This document shows positions 8,629 through 17,670 of a DNA stretch of 64,000 nt, one piece after another. How positions within the stretch are numbered: the stretch's first letter is position 1; the number at the start of each line of letters is the position of its first letter. The stretch lies in contig NZ_LR130778.1 of the NCBI RefSeq assembly GCF_900538275.1, positions 1,240,001 to 1,304,000 on the forward strand. Direction: 5' to 3'. Source of the DNA: Petrocella atlantisensis. GTDB lineage: Bacteria; Bacillota; Clostridia; Lachnospirales; Vallitaleaceae. A program made the translations under genes and the position numbers. The notes beneath the pieces were generated by a model that was not told the origin of the DNA, searched no databases, and worked only from the letters and a program-made list of their open reading frames with translations.

Positions 8629-8672
8629 AGAGGGACGGTTCTCTTGGTTCCTTCCTCTTGGTTTCATTAATC
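8629..8672. repeat. REP-like GGGACGGTTCT repeat, imperfect
   Basis: The core AGGGACGGTTCTCTTGGTTC is followed by a second, partial copy (CCTCTTGGTTTC). It lies between the convergent DJ-1 and SDR genes and shares its core with 162-173 and 9862-9873. The inverted partner arm is degraded. Confidence 0.5.
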
Positions 8673-8714
8673 ATGGGACTGGTGGTCACGTTTCCAGTCT
8701 CATCCTCTTTATAC

Positions 8715-9533
8715 TTACATTGTTGCTTTAACAAGTTTATCGAACATTCTATCCGATAGGATTCTTCTAAGAAAGACAGCTGGCTTGGCACCAAAACCCA
8801 CAAGATATCTTGTTTTAGGTTTTTTTGCTGTGGCTGCTTTCACAATTACTTTTGATATAATCTTAGGATCAGAAAGTAGATTGCCATTGTAGTTTTTACG
8901 CATTTTCTTTGCAGTCTCTTTTACACTTTTGCCATAAGCACTGCCTTTTGAAGTTTTCCGAAGATTTTCTGCTGCAATTATACCCCAATCTGTCTTGATG
9001 CCACCGGGTTCAACCAGTACAACATCCACACCAAACTGCTCTGTTTCTAGTCGCATGCAATCGCTCAGTGCCTCTACAGCAAATTTGGTTGCATGATACC
9101 AACCACCAAATGATGTATACATTTTCCCACCCATAGATGAAATGTTAATGATTCTACCAAAACTATTTTTCCTCATATGAGGCAGAACCAACTGACACAT
9201 TCTTGCCAGACCAAATACATTAACTTCAATCTGTCGTCTGGCTTCTTCTATTGGCACATCTTCAATGGCTCCAAAAGAACCATACCCAGCGTTATTTACA
9301 AGAACATCCAAACGTCCTTCATCCTTTATAATTGTCTCTACACATTTAGCCATTGAATCTTCATCTGTTACATCCAACTGTATAATCTTGATATCTTTTC
9401 CTTCAAGATTTTTAAGCTTATCCATTCTTCTGGCTGCGCCATATACGATAAACCCAGCGTTTTTCAAATCCACGGCTGTTTTGAATCCAATACCACTGCT
9501 TGCACCTGTAACTAATGCTACTTTTTTACTCAT
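8715..9533 (-). CDS. Short-chain dehydrogenase/reductase (SDR)
   Basis: This is a classical SDR. The NAD(P)-binding motif TGASSGIG is at 9-16, NNAG near 83-86, the active-site serine in INISSMGG, and the catalytic YHATK near 149-153. The stretch VVLVEPGGIKTDWG is typical of the oxidoreductase subgroup related to retinol dehydrogenases. A paralogue with the same length and roughly 70% identity lies at 36650-37465. The substrate is unknown. The start has AGGTATAAAATG upstream. Confidence 0.88.
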   Translation of the reverse strand: MSKKVALVTGASSGIGFKTAVDLKNAGFIVYGAARRMDKLKNLEGKDIKIIQLDVTDEDSMAKCVETIIKDEGRLDVLVNNAGYGSFGAIEDVPIEEARRQIEVNVFGLARMCQLVLPHMRKNSFGRIINISSMGGKMYTSFGGWYHATKFAVEALSDCMRLETEQFGVDVVLVEPGGIKTDWGIIAAENLRKTSKGSAYGKSVKETAKKMRKNYNGNLLSDPKIISKVIVKAATAKKPKTRYLVGFGAKPAVFLRRILSDRMFDKLVKATM

Positions 9534-9786
9534 TTTATACCTCCATAATTCTCGATTGTGATTTATCTAAGTTGGTATATTGGTTTCTTAACTATGAACT
9601 CATTTTACATTAACAAACGCGCAATAGTAAGTACATTTTACGACATTATACATTCAATTTACTCCATATTGGGTTTATATCAATACATTGAGTCGTACTC
9701 ATGCCGCTATCTCTAAACTTTTTATATGACTATTATGCCATTATTATTAATGCACCTATGTTATCTATGTTTTCCCTTTTTCCGGG

Positions 9787-9859
9787 TCAAACTCCACTAC
9801 GCATCATCAGAACCACATAAACCGATGCTGTTTCAATGGCTTCATTGTAATAGTAGGTC
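9787..9859 (-). pseudogene. Fragment of a hydrogenase C-terminus
   Basis: The minus strand encodes YYNEAIETASV, which matches YCNEAIETASV at the C-terminus of the [FeFe] hydrogenase at 11653-13098; the DNA over this stretch is also clearly alike. The frame stops at 9787. Its upstream end abuts the perfect REP palindrome starting at 9861. It is probably the last trace of a second hydrogenase copy. The rest of 9534-9786 holds only the presumed SDR promoter region. Confidence 0.55.
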
Positions 9860-9860
9860 A

Positions 9861-9893
9861 GAGGGACGGTTCTAACCACAAGAACCGTCCCTC
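9861..9893. repeat. REP-like perfect palindrome
   Basis: The arms GAGGGACGGTTCT (9861-9873) and AGAACCGTCCCTC (9881-9893) are exact reverse complements around a 7-base loop. It lies 18 bases downstream of the alpha/beta hydrolase stop codon and could also stop or stabilise that transcript. The core is shared with the repeats near 162 and 8632. Confidence 0.8.
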
Positions 9894-9910
9894 CGGTTAA
9901 TGCATCATCA

Positions 9911-10933
9911 TCAAAGATTCAGTTCTGATAAAAACGCATCTGTGATTTCTGAAATATGATCAACATTGTGGAGGTATATAAAATGCGTTCCATCCAGGAT
10001 AACATATTTTGCCTGCTCACCAATGCGAGCAAGGTGCTGCGTTTGGTATTCTTGCGGTGTTATCTTTATTTGGCTGTTCTTGGTTTCATATGTTTTCCTA
10101 GAAATGATCTTGAAGTACGGCACATTCTCCGGATACGTCAACTTGTTAACATCTTTGATATAGTCGGTAGTATTTTTAATCTGATCCAAAGCGTTATCGT
10201 TCATAGAAAATCCGGCGTAGTAAACTAGGTCACTTATTTCTTTTTCTGTATAGCCAATAGAGAGCAGGTTGTCTTTATTGGTGGCTATGGGCGCCACAAC
10301 AGAAGTAAAACCTATGGCTTGCTGAAACTTAGCTACACCCAGTATTGACTTAACAAAATCAGGCATATCGGCGCCAATATAAGCGCTAGAGGTTCCGTCA
10401 AGAGATATGATGGCTTGTACTTCATCGGGATATTTAGAAGCATAATATTCGCTGAATATACTCGATATAGAGTGGGCCATTAAAATATAAGGCGCTTCTA
10501 CCCCAGCACTTTGGAGTGCTGTACGGATTTCATTCACATAGTTTTCAGAAGTTCTTGCTCGCTGTGTTTGACTACTGAATCCGACACCGAAATACTCAAT
10601 GCAGACCACTGTATGCTTTTCACTTAGCCGACGCATTAGTGGACCAAAATCTGCCGACGGGAGGCCAATCCCGATGCCAGGAAGTAAAATGATTGTTTCT
10701 TTGCCACTTCCCATTTTGTAGACATGCATTTTTCCATCATAAACATCAACCATCTGACCATATGGTTCTATTTCTTCCTTTTTGTTTTCAAAATATGTGG
10801 CGTGCAAAACAGTGCCAATTAGCATACCCACAGTAATCACTGCGAGCATAATTCCTAATACCATCATGACTTTCTTACCTCTCTTATGTTTTGGCTTAAT
10901 ACGTGTATTGTCGTTGGATTTCATGATTTTCAC
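9911..10933 (-). CDS. Membrane-anchored alpha/beta hydrolase
   Basis: A basic N-terminus and one membrane helix (about 22-45) precede an extracytoplasmic alpha/beta hydrolase domain. The oxyanion strand is ILLPGIGIG, the nucleophile elbow is MAHSISS, with Ser in A-H-S-I-S instead of the usual G-x-S-x-G, and the catalytic histidine is probably in DGTHFIYLH near residue 318. The substrate is unknown. The GTG start at 10933 overlaps the stop of the upstream regulator as GTGA, implying coupling; an ATG at 10924 is an alternative and is better spaced from GAGGAG. Confidence 0.8.
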   Translation of the reverse strand: MKIMKSNDNTRIKPKHKRGKKVMMVLGIMLAVITVGMLIGTVLHATYFENKKEEIEPYGQMVDVYDGKMHVYKMGSGKETIILLPGIGIGLPSADFGPLMRRLSEKHTVVCIEYFGVGFSSQTQRARTSENYVNEIRTALQSAGVEAPYILMAHSISSIFSEYYASKYPDEVQAIISLDGTSSAYIGADMPDFVKSILGVAKFQQAIGFTSVVAPIATNKDNLLSIGYTEKEISDLVYYAGFSMNDNALDQIKNTTDYIKDVNKLTYPENVPYFKIISRKTYETKNSQIKITPQEYQTQHLARIGEQAKYVILDGTHFIYLHNVDHISEITDAFLSELNL

Positions 10934-11439
10934 TTCTCCTCAGCAGTAGATATAATTGAAATATCTCTGGCTTTTCTTCCTTTTGAAGCCTCAAAACTAT
11001 ACTTCATAAGGAGTCCACTTAATTCCGATAAAAACTCATCAAACTCATCATCAGTCGTCATTAGTATCGTGGAGTTCATAAACACTCTATCTTTTGCAGG
11101 ATCAGCATTTTCATCGTTAAAATAGTTTTGGAGTATCGCATATTTTTTCATTAAAAAAGCAAACGCATTTTGAGCGGCATTTTCTAACGTGTTATGTTTC
11201 ACTATTTCTCCAGTATTTATAGCGAGGGTTCTTTCAAGACTCCCTCTGATTTTTTGCTCGGAAATGACCGAAAGAATATCATTATCTAACAAAATTTTGA
11301 TATGGCGGTAAAGAGTGGTTCTAGGAATATCACTAATTTTTTCACATATTTCTGTTGCAGTCAGCGTTTCTCTTACAGCGATCGTCTGAATAATTCTCAT
11401 ACGTACTGGGTTCAACATAATATCGTTAATATTTTTCAT
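10930..11439 (-). CDS. ArsR-like winged-helix regulator
   Basis: Residues 5-75 form a winged helix (MLNPVRMRIIQTIAVRE, then ATEICEKISDIPRTTLYRHI). The remaining 95 residues are helical and may mediate dimerisation. The 169-residue protein lies immediately upstream of the membrane-bound hydrolase and shares overlapping codons with it, so it is likely to regulate that operon. GGAGG lies 6 bases before the ATG. Confidence 0.75.
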   Translation of the reverse strand: MKNINDIMLNPVRMRIIQTIAVRETLTATEICEKISDIPRTTLYRHIKILLDNDILSVISEQKIRGSLERTLAINTGEIVKHNTLENAAQNAFAFLMKKYAILQNYFNDENADPAKDRVFMNSTILMTTDDEFDEFLSELSGLLMKYSFEASKGRKARDISIISTAEEK

Positions 11440-11589
11440 ATAGCACCTCCATTGATTCCAATTTTAATATTAATACAATAAATGGAATAAGTCAAGTTAA
11501 AAATATAGCTTAACATTGGAACGCTCAGAAGACTTACACATTACTGGCAAACTTTGACTTAGTGTATGACAAAATCAGCAACGATGAGA

Positions 11590-11630
11590 AAAATCTCTAT
11601 TTCTTCGTTTGTCAAAGAAATAGAGATTTT
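11590..11630 (-). terminator. Terminator of the hydrogenase operon
   Basis: Perfect 16-base arms (11590-11605 and 11615-11630) flank a 9-base loop, 22 bases after the hydrogenase stop codon. On the minus strand the stem is followed by a run of T. This is a textbook Rho-independent terminator and marks the operon end. Confidence 0.9.
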
Positions 11631-11652
11631 CTAATTTGAAATAGATGGGGAT

Positions 11653-13098
11653 TTAGCGCTCCATTTGAATGTTTTGCAAGTCAAAAATGCGGACCGCATT
11701 AACAGATGCAGTCTCAATGGCTTCGTTGCAATAGGATGTAAGAGCCTTTGTATCTTGCGGTCCATAATGCATGGTAACTGGTCCTTTAATACAACCACCC
11801 TTACATGCCATCCCTTCAATAAAAGTATACTTCAAGCGCCCAGCTTTTCCTAATCTCAAGGCTTTATCGCAAGCTTCTAACCCATCACAAACCAATGGTT
11901 CAATGTTCATATCCAACTCTTTATTTTTGAGAATCTCATTAACGGCAGCCGTTACACCGCCTGAAGTGGCAAACCCTCGTCCATAGGCAGAAGCATTGTT
12001 CAAAGGAGAAGGTTTAAGGTCTTCTATATTTAGATTCATCGTTTCAATCATTGCCGTCAGCTCTTCAAATACTAACACATAATCAACACTTTGGTCTTCT
12101 AACTGTCGATGTTCCTCTTCTTTTTTTGCTATACAAGGACCAATGAAAACGACCACAGCTTCAGGATCTATGGACTTTACCAATCGTGCTGTGGCTACCA
12201 TTGGAGATATGGTTGTTGAAATATGTCCCACTAAGTCAGGGAATTTTTCATGAACATAATTAACGAAAGCCGGACAACAGGAACTGGTCATAAATGTGTC
12301 ACCCGCTGATAGACGATGGATCAATTCTTCAGCTTCGTGAATAGCTACAACATCTGCGCCTAGAGCTACTTCAACCACATCTGTGAACCCTAGTATTTTC
12401 ATAGCTGTTATAACTTTTCCCAAGTCAACATAATTATATTGGGTTGCAATAGCTGGAGCGATAATGCCATATACTTTCTTCTTTTTATGTTTTAAGGACT
12501 CAATGACTTCCACGATTTGAGACTTATCTTGAATGGCTCCAAAAGGGCAATAATAAACACACGTGCCACACTGAATACACTTTGCATTATCGATTATAGC
12601 CTTCTTATGCTCATCCATTTGGATTGCTCCAGTTGGGCAAGCCTTTACACAAGGTCTCATAACGTCAGCAACGGCATCATATGGGCAGCTTGCATGACAT
12701 CTACCACATTCAACACACTTGGACTGATCGATGAATGCTTTATTATTAACGATGGTTATAGCGTCTTTTGGACAGCTTTGCTTGCACCTGTGCGCTAAGC
12801 ACCCACGACATATTTCCGTCACCACGTATCGGTTTTCAAGACATTGGTCACAAGCGGATGGCAATACTTCCACAAGGTTGTCGTTGGATTCGTCGCCACC
12901 AAAAGCCATTGTTAATCGCTCAGATGTTACAGCTCTTTCATGATGAATACAACATCGAAACCTTGGATTAGGTCCAGGGTTAATCTCAAAAGGAATTTCC
13001 TTGGTTTTTTCATTCAGGATACCTTCAAATGCATATTGTGCAACTTTTTGATAAACTTCATTTTTAATTTGTTGGACTTGATTTTCAAATATTCTCAT
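11653..13098 (-). CDS. Monomeric [FeFe] hydrogenase, group B type
   Basis: The 481-residue protein has an N-terminal region with RFRCCIHHERA, as in group B [FeFe] hydrogenases. Cysteine motifs for 4Fe-4S clusters follow (CDQCLENRY to CKQSCP, CVECGRCHASCP, CIQCGTCVYYCP; residues about 80-190). The H-cluster domain carries L1 TSSCCPAF, L2 GPCIAKKEE and L3 EGMACKGGC. All H-cluster cysteines are present, so it should be catalytic: reversible proton reduction with ferredoxin-type electrons in the cytoplasm. L1 has Phe where group A enzymes have Trp. The ATG at 13098 is 6 bases from GGAGG. Its start overlaps the SpoIIE-type phosphatase gene by 14 bases. Confidence 0.9.
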   Translation of the reverse strand: MRIFENQVQQIKNEVYQKVAQYAFEGILNEKTKEIPFEINPGPNPRFRCCIHHERAVTSERLTMAFGGDESNDNLVEVLPSACDQCLENRYVVTEICRGCLAHRCKQSCPKDAITIVNNKAFIDQSKCVECGRCHASCPYDAVADVMRPCVKACPTGAIQMDEHKKAIIDNAKCIQCGTCVYYCPFGAIQDKSQIVEVIESLKHKKKKVYGIIAPAIATQYNYVDLGKVITAMKILGFTDVVEVALGADVVAIHEAEELIHRLSAGDTFMTSSCCPAFVNYVHEKFPDLVGHISTTISPMVATARLVKSIDPEAVVVFIGPCIAKKEEEHRQLEDQSVDYVLVFEELTAMIETMNLNIEDLKPSPLNNASAYGRGFATSGGVTAAVNEILKNKELDMNIEPLVCDGLEACDKALRLGKAGRLKYTFIEGMACKGGCIKGPVTMHYGPQDTKALTSYCNEAIETASVNAVRIFDLQNIQMER

Positions 13099-14275
13099 AA
13101 GCATCCTCCGATATGTAATGCAAACAAACCTCTTTACCTACTTGCCTAAGCACCTCTACCAAAGCTTTTACAACTGTAACCTTCATACTCAACTCAATTG
13201 GAAAATCGGCGTTTTGATGTGCTTGATTCATGGCTTTTCCAAGCCAGATATCAATATGCGTACTTTCTTCAATCATTAGTTTAAACAATCTGGTAGCACC
13301 ATCACTTTTTGAAGTAATGACGCTTTCCGGTTTTTTTCCCCAACTTTCAATAAGTTGAATGGTACGTTGTAGGGTTAATACCCCTTCTGTCACTAAATCA
13401 ATGTCTTTGATAAAAGCTGTTGGTGGTACATCCTTATCTACATAGTTCAGCGAAGTTTTTATTGGATAGTTCAGAACTCTTGAGACAATGTTTGCTGCTG
13501 TTCCACCACACACGACTTTTTTGCCTTCCATTTTCATGAATTTTGCAATAAAAGGCTCATCTACAAGGGGATTAATGGGTGGTCCTGTAAAGAGCATGAC
13601 CTGAAGTGGTTTCCTAATCTTCACTGTCACTACGGTTGTATCATCTCCTGGGGCTTGACAATAGAGATCACTACAGGCACCAATAAGTCTTTGGCTTAAT
13701 TGACTAGCATTTCGATTCCCTTCACGTTCTAAAAAAGTAGCGACATTCTCCCATTCCCATCCAAAATTCAGAATATTACCTACCCCTGCATGTATGACCC
13801 CATCACTACATACGACTACAAAATCATCTTGAATGAGATCTAGGTGACTAATCCATACTTTTTTATCATGAAAAGCTTTAATCGTTTTCTCCGTTTCCAT
13901 GATTTTTCCATTCCTAACAAAAAAGAAGGGTGGGTTCTCCGATTCAAAAATCTTACACCTTAAATTTTTATCAATTTCAATAATGCTAAAGGTGGCGTAG
14001 GCTATTTCCCTAACTTTGCAGACTGGTAATGTATGAATAATTGTATCAATGACATCTTCAATATCCGCTCCTTTTTTTAGCATTGTAATGGCGATCTTAG
14101 AAGTTAATGTTGCCAATATATTGGCTTTGACCCCACTTCCGAGACCATCTGCTAATACAATTAGCGTTCGATCCTCTGATTTGAACACCTCAACTTTATC
14201 ACCACATAACTCTTCACCTTTTTTATTTAAGCTATAATGAGCCACATCTATAAAAACGTCATTCCTCGATGTCAT
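13085..14275 (-). CDS. SpoIIE-type PP2C protein phosphatase
   Basis: Residues 20-235 form a PP2C/SpoIIE phosphatase: LIVLADGLGSGVKA near 38-51, VVVCSDGVIHAG near 153-164 and CQAPGDDTTVVTVKI near 206-220 supply the metal-binding aspartates. The C-terminal 160 residues are a family-specific extension. In clostridial hydrogenase loci such as the hfs cluster of Thermoanaerobacterium, a phosphatase of this type lies between a PAS-linked hydrogenase-like protein and the catalytic hydrogenase, as here. The target phosphoprotein is unknown. It overlaps both neighbours, so the operon is tightly coupled. Confidence 0.85.
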   Translation of the reverse strand: MTSRNDVFIDVAHYSLNKKGEELCGDKVEVFKSEDRTLIVLADGLGSGVKANILATLTSKIAITMLKKGADIEDVIDTIIHTLPVCKVREIAYATFSIIEIDKNLRCKIFESENPPFFFVRNGKIMETEKTIKAFHDKKVWISHLDLIQDDFVVVCSDGVIHAGVGNILNFGWEWENVATFLEREGNRNASQLSQRLIGACSDLYCQAPGDDTTVVTVKIRKPLQVMLFTGPPINPLVDEPFIAKFMKMEGKKVVCGGTAANIVSRVLNYPIKTSLNYVDKDVPPTAFIKDIDLVTEGVLTLQRTIQLIESWGKKPESVITSKSDGATRLFKLMIEESTHIDIWLGKAMNQAHQNADFPIELSMKVTVVKALVEVLRQVGKEVCLHYISEDAYENI

Positions 14276-15986
14276 CCAATAAACCTCCTTGGTCCCTTAA
14301 CACTAGGCTTTTCAAGCTATTAAGGCTCATTTTTGTTTCAGCTGTGGTTTCACCTAAGAGACTAGCAATCTCCTGAGCAACGCGCATTTGCTTGTCAATA
14401 ACCTCTTGCGTCTTTAATAATGTCTCTTTCTTGACCTGCTCCAAAGCCTTTTTCTTTGCTTCTATTGGGGTAATGTCTGTAAAAAAGCATAGCAATACAT
14501 CATCCCCTCCGTGGTAGATAATATTCGTTATAAAATGGCGTTGCACAGAAGGTACATAAATCCGCTTACTTTTGACGCTCACCCGTTTATTCAGCGCTTC
14601 AACAAATAACTTTTCTTCGATAAACGTTTCAATTGGTAAGCCAACGGTTTTTACATCAGTATCATTAAAAATAGCGTCGAAGGTTGGATTAATCTCTATT
14701 ATTGTTAATTTATTATCAATTGTGCACACAGCATTGGGACTATTATCTATTAATACAGAATGCATATTTTCAGCTTTGCCTCTTAAATAAGCCAAGCATT
14801 CATGTACATCTGAGTAACCGTAGAAAACTGCTTGAGCCTTTTCTTGACAATCCACATACCCACATGCACCACAATTAAGTTCATCATGTGTTGTATATTT
14901 ACCCATTTGTCTTAGTATTTCTTTAATCTCATTATGATTTGGCGTCTTTCGAATATCTTTTCTATGGCTAAATATCCGCTTAACTTCAACTTCATTACCA
15001 TCAAGTCTAATAGAAGGTCCATAATCCGTATCAAGATCTAATCGATATGCTTCCATTAACTTTTCTCTATGGTATCTTTGATGGGCGTTTTTTGGAAAAT
15101 CCGGTCCATTGTTACAACTACCTTCACAGATATTCAGTTCAAAAACATAACCTTCAATTGGATTTTGAATCAATTCCTCACACAAACTGCGACATTGATG
15201 CATACCACTAATCTGTTTAAAATGATGTTCTGAACGCGCCTTACCCTGTTCATTTACGAAATCTGTCCCAAGGGGAAATCCTCTACCTCTTCGACTACCT
15301 GCAAGATCAAATTTTTTAGTTGCTAATTCTTTTAATATGATTTCTTCTTCCTCAAACCAGCGACTGAGTTCATCAAAAGTGATGACCGCGTCAATGGCAC
15401 CCGTGATTTCCTCTGCTTCTGCCATCTTAGCCAAACAGGGTCCAATAAAGAGCACTTTTATGGATTCATGCCTTTGTTTAATATACAATCCATGAGCAAT
15501 CATTGGTGAAACAACCGGTAATATAAAAGGAATCAACTCTGGATACAGGTATTCAATCATATAGTTTGCAGAAGGGCAACAGCTGGTCACCATTTGTTGT
15601 CCAGTCTTTTCAGCTATTAATCTTTCATAATTCATTGAAACAATCTCAGCACCTACAGCTGTTTCTTCAATAAGACTAAACCCAAGTTTTTTTAGTCCTG
15701 TAACCATTTGTCCTGGCGAAGTTAATTGAAAAGCACCAATAAATGAAGGGGCTAGACTTACAGCATAGGATACACCGCTGCTAAGATCTGATTTGATTTG
15801 TTCAATTGGGTTTTTTATTTTCAAAGCATCTTGGGGGCATTTTGCTAAACATCTACCACATTTTATGCAAAGATGATCCATAATCTTTCTTTCTTCTTTG
15901 TTGAAGCTAATCGCTTTAGTAGGACATGCACGTAGGCATTTAAAACAGTTATCACACAAAGTTTTGTCAAATTCTATAAACTTCAT
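14259..15986 (-). CDS. Sensory [FeFe]-hydrogenase-like protein with PAS domain (HydS type)
   Basis: The domains are two 4Fe-4S ferredoxin motifs (CDNCFKCLRACP at 11-22, CIKCGRCLAKCP at 41-52), an H-cluster domain (about 65-330), a further Fe-S motif CGACGYVDCQEKA near 372, a PAS domain (about 400-510) and a C-terminal coiled coil. L1 is TSCCPSANY, L2 is GPCLAKMAE (one Lys of the usual pair is lost) and L3 is reduced to CEGSCNNGP. This matches group C sensory hydrogenases, which are thought to sense H2 or redox state and signal through PAS and a partner. The neighbouring phosphatase is the likely partner. It starts in a 4-base overlap (ATGA) with the 2Fe-2S gene. Confidence 0.88.
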   Translation of the reverse strand: MKFIEFDKTLCDNCFKCLRACPTKAISFNKEERKIMDHLCIKCGRCLAKCPQDALKIKNPIEQIKSDLSSGVSYAVSLAPSFIGAFQLTSPGQMVTGLKKLGFSLIEETAVGAEIVSMNYERLIAEKTGQQMVTSCCPSANYMIEYLYPELIPFILPVVSPMIAHGLYIKQRHESIKVLFIGPCLAKMAEAEEITGAIDAVITFDELSRWFEEEEIILKELATKKFDLAGSRRGRGFPLGTDFVNEQGKARSEHHFKQISGMHQCRSLCEELIQNPIEGYVFELNICEGSCNNGPDFPKNAHQRYHREKLMEAYRLDLDTDYGPSIRLDGNEVEVKRIFSHRKDIRKTPNHNEIKEILRQMGKYTTHDELNCGACGYVDCQEKAQAVFYGYSDVHECLAYLRGKAENMHSVLIDNSPNAVCTIDNKLTIIEINPTFDAIFNDTDVKTVGLPIETFIEEKLFVEALNKRVSVKSKRIYVPSVQRHFITNIIYHGGDDVLLCFFTDITPIEAKKKALEQVKKETLLKTQEVIDKQMRVAQEIASLLGETTAETKMSLNSLKSLVLRDQGGLLDDIEE

Positions 15987-16228
15987 CCATTTATCACCTC
16001 GAGTACATTTTTTTCAAAAAAGTCGACGACTTCATCTGGTTTCAATGATAAGACTTGATCATCCACCTTAATACTGACCGACTTACCACAAATGCCTAAA
16101 CAAAAAGATGATTGCAATGTTACCTTTTTTTCAAGACCATGCGTAATAATTAAACCTTTCAAAGTTTGAATGACCTCATAAGAACCTTTTAAATGACATG
16201 CGCTTCCAATACAGACTTGAATGACCAT
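15983..16228 (-). CDS. Thioredoxin-like [2Fe-2S] ferredoxin
   Basis: The 81-residue protein has the NuoE/HydC-type four-cysteine pattern: C-x4-C (VCIGSACHLKG, residues 6-11) and C-x3-C (CLGICGK, near 43-47). This binds one 2Fe-2S cluster in a thioredoxin fold. It is the first gene of the hydrogenase operon and probably passes electrons to or from the sensory protein it overlaps. GGAGG lies 5-6 bases before the ATG. Confidence 0.85.
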   Translation of the reverse strand: MVIQVCIGSACHLKGSYEVIQTLKGLIITHGLEKKVTLQSSFCLGICGKSVSIKVDDQVLSLKPDEVVDFFEKNVLEVING

Positions 16229-16262
16229 AGATTACCTCCGTCGCCTAAGCATTTTATTTATA

Positions 16263-16280
16263 TTGTTAAATTATTAACGT
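16263..16280. promoter_or_regulatory. Rex-like operator upstream of the hydrogenase operon
   Basis: TTGTTAA-ATTA-TTAACGT matches the Rex consensus TTGTTAAnnnnTTAACAA in 12 of 14 defined positions. It lies 35 bases upstream of the first start codon, a place where a repressor would block transcription. Rex senses NADH/NAD+ and controls hydrogenase genes in clostridia. Apart from this site, 16229-16687 holds no gene I can support. Confidence 0.55.
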
Positions 16281-16687
16281 ATAGTTTTAAAAAAAATGGT
16301 GTCGTCATTTTATCTCGATATGACCAGAGCCTTTGTTTTAAGCTAAATTATATTTTTCGGCTTCATTTATATGTCCATCATACTAGATTATGAAATATTT
16401 ATCAAGACTTTTCGTTAAAATTATAACGTACTTTATTAAAACATTCATTTATGTCCACTATTAATAATCCTTTTGCTCTCTCACTAAATTTACATTATTG
16501 CTTTATTTCGTAATACATCTATTATGCTCAAAATCTATACTACATCTGAAAAGCAGTTATCCAATAGCATATTGCTGCAATAAAAGAAAGTGGGGTCATA
16601 ACATATTTCTCTTTAGTAGATACTAATACAAATGTTTGCAAACTTATAAGTCAGAATATATTTGCGATTTACTGCTAGAATAAAAAC

Positions 16688-17590
16688 TTATCTGTATCTT
16701 TTTAAGCTATCCTTATCAAACTTCCACTCAGGCGTTAAATATATATCTCTTTCATCTAGTATATACCAAGGCCCTAAATTATCATCATTTGGATTGATGA
16801 GTACATGAATATCCTGAGCGGGCATATAACTTTGTGCAAGTAAAAATATTTTTTGATCCGTTTCTATGTTAATTGCCATATCCACTACAATAACTGCATG
16901 GCCTGGGCTTCCACCTTGGACAAACACATCTCCTATTTGCAAATCCGTTAACGCTACTGATTCCAACTCCTCACTGAGTGATAAAGTACCTGCATAGATA
17001 AAGATGATTTTCAAATAGTCCATAAACGTTTCATAAGTGTTTGATGGCTCCCTGCTTTTTATCCATGATACATCATTGCCATCCAGCTTAATTCTGTATC
17101 CTTCCATCCATTTACTATAATCAACCCGAAAGCCATTGGTGAAGTTAAAATGGATTTCCTCGTCACGCCCTTCACTTCTTAGGTATTCTGCCCATAAGCG
17201 CATTGTCGCATCAGCACATTGCTGCAGGTCTCTATCACCTACATCTATTGTAAGTACTGCAACATGCACATTTTGATTGGCTTTTTCACTTCCGTCATAC
17301 AACATTACATCCGAACCATCTGGTTTCAATTCAAGATTTCTAAGGAAGTATCCAAATGAATCGTTACTGACATCAATCCTTACAAAACCCTCCGGACAAT
17401 TGATACGGTCTGCTATATTTGTGCCCTCAGTGTTTATGTATAGGAATTCCTCACTCTCAGAGGATTCTTGTTGGTTGTTTAGCCTATCTTTTTCAACACT
17501 TAGTACATTTATATTGCCATCATCTGTTCTACAACTGGTGAATAATACTACTATCATCAATAGAACAATGTTTATAACATGCTTTTTCAT
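16688..17590 (-). CDS. Lipoprotein with DUF4846 domain
   Basis: The N-terminus MKKHVINIVLLMIVVLFTSC is a lipoprotein signal with lipobox LFTSC, so the mature protein is probably anchored outside the membrane. The mature part (about 70-290) matches DUF4846: an early INCPEGFVRI-type stretch and a C-terminal GDVFVQGGSPGHAVIVVD block with a histidine that may be functional. Activity is not established. It stands alone, downstream of the DUF5131 copy and divergent from nothing obvious. Confidence 0.75.
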   Translation of the reverse strand: MKKHVINIVLLMIVVLFTSCRTDDGNINVLSVEKDRLNNQQESSESEEFLYINTEGTNIADRINCPEGFVRIDVSNDSFGYFLRNLELKPDGSDVMLYDGSEKANQNVHVAVLTIDVGDRDLQQCADATMRLWAEYLRSEGRDEEIHFNFTNGFRVDYSKWMEGYRIKLDGNDVSWIKSREPSNTYETFMDYLKIIFIYAGTLSLSEELESVALTDLQIGDVFVQGGSPGHAVIVVDMAINIETDQKIFLLAQSYMPAQDIHVLINPNDDNLGPWYILDERDIYLTPEWKFDKDSLKRYR

Positions 17591-17670
17591 TGTACTCTCC
17601 TTGTATCAACCATATTTCTAATCTAATATCATTAAAAATAATTTCAATAATGTATATGATCATCAGATAA

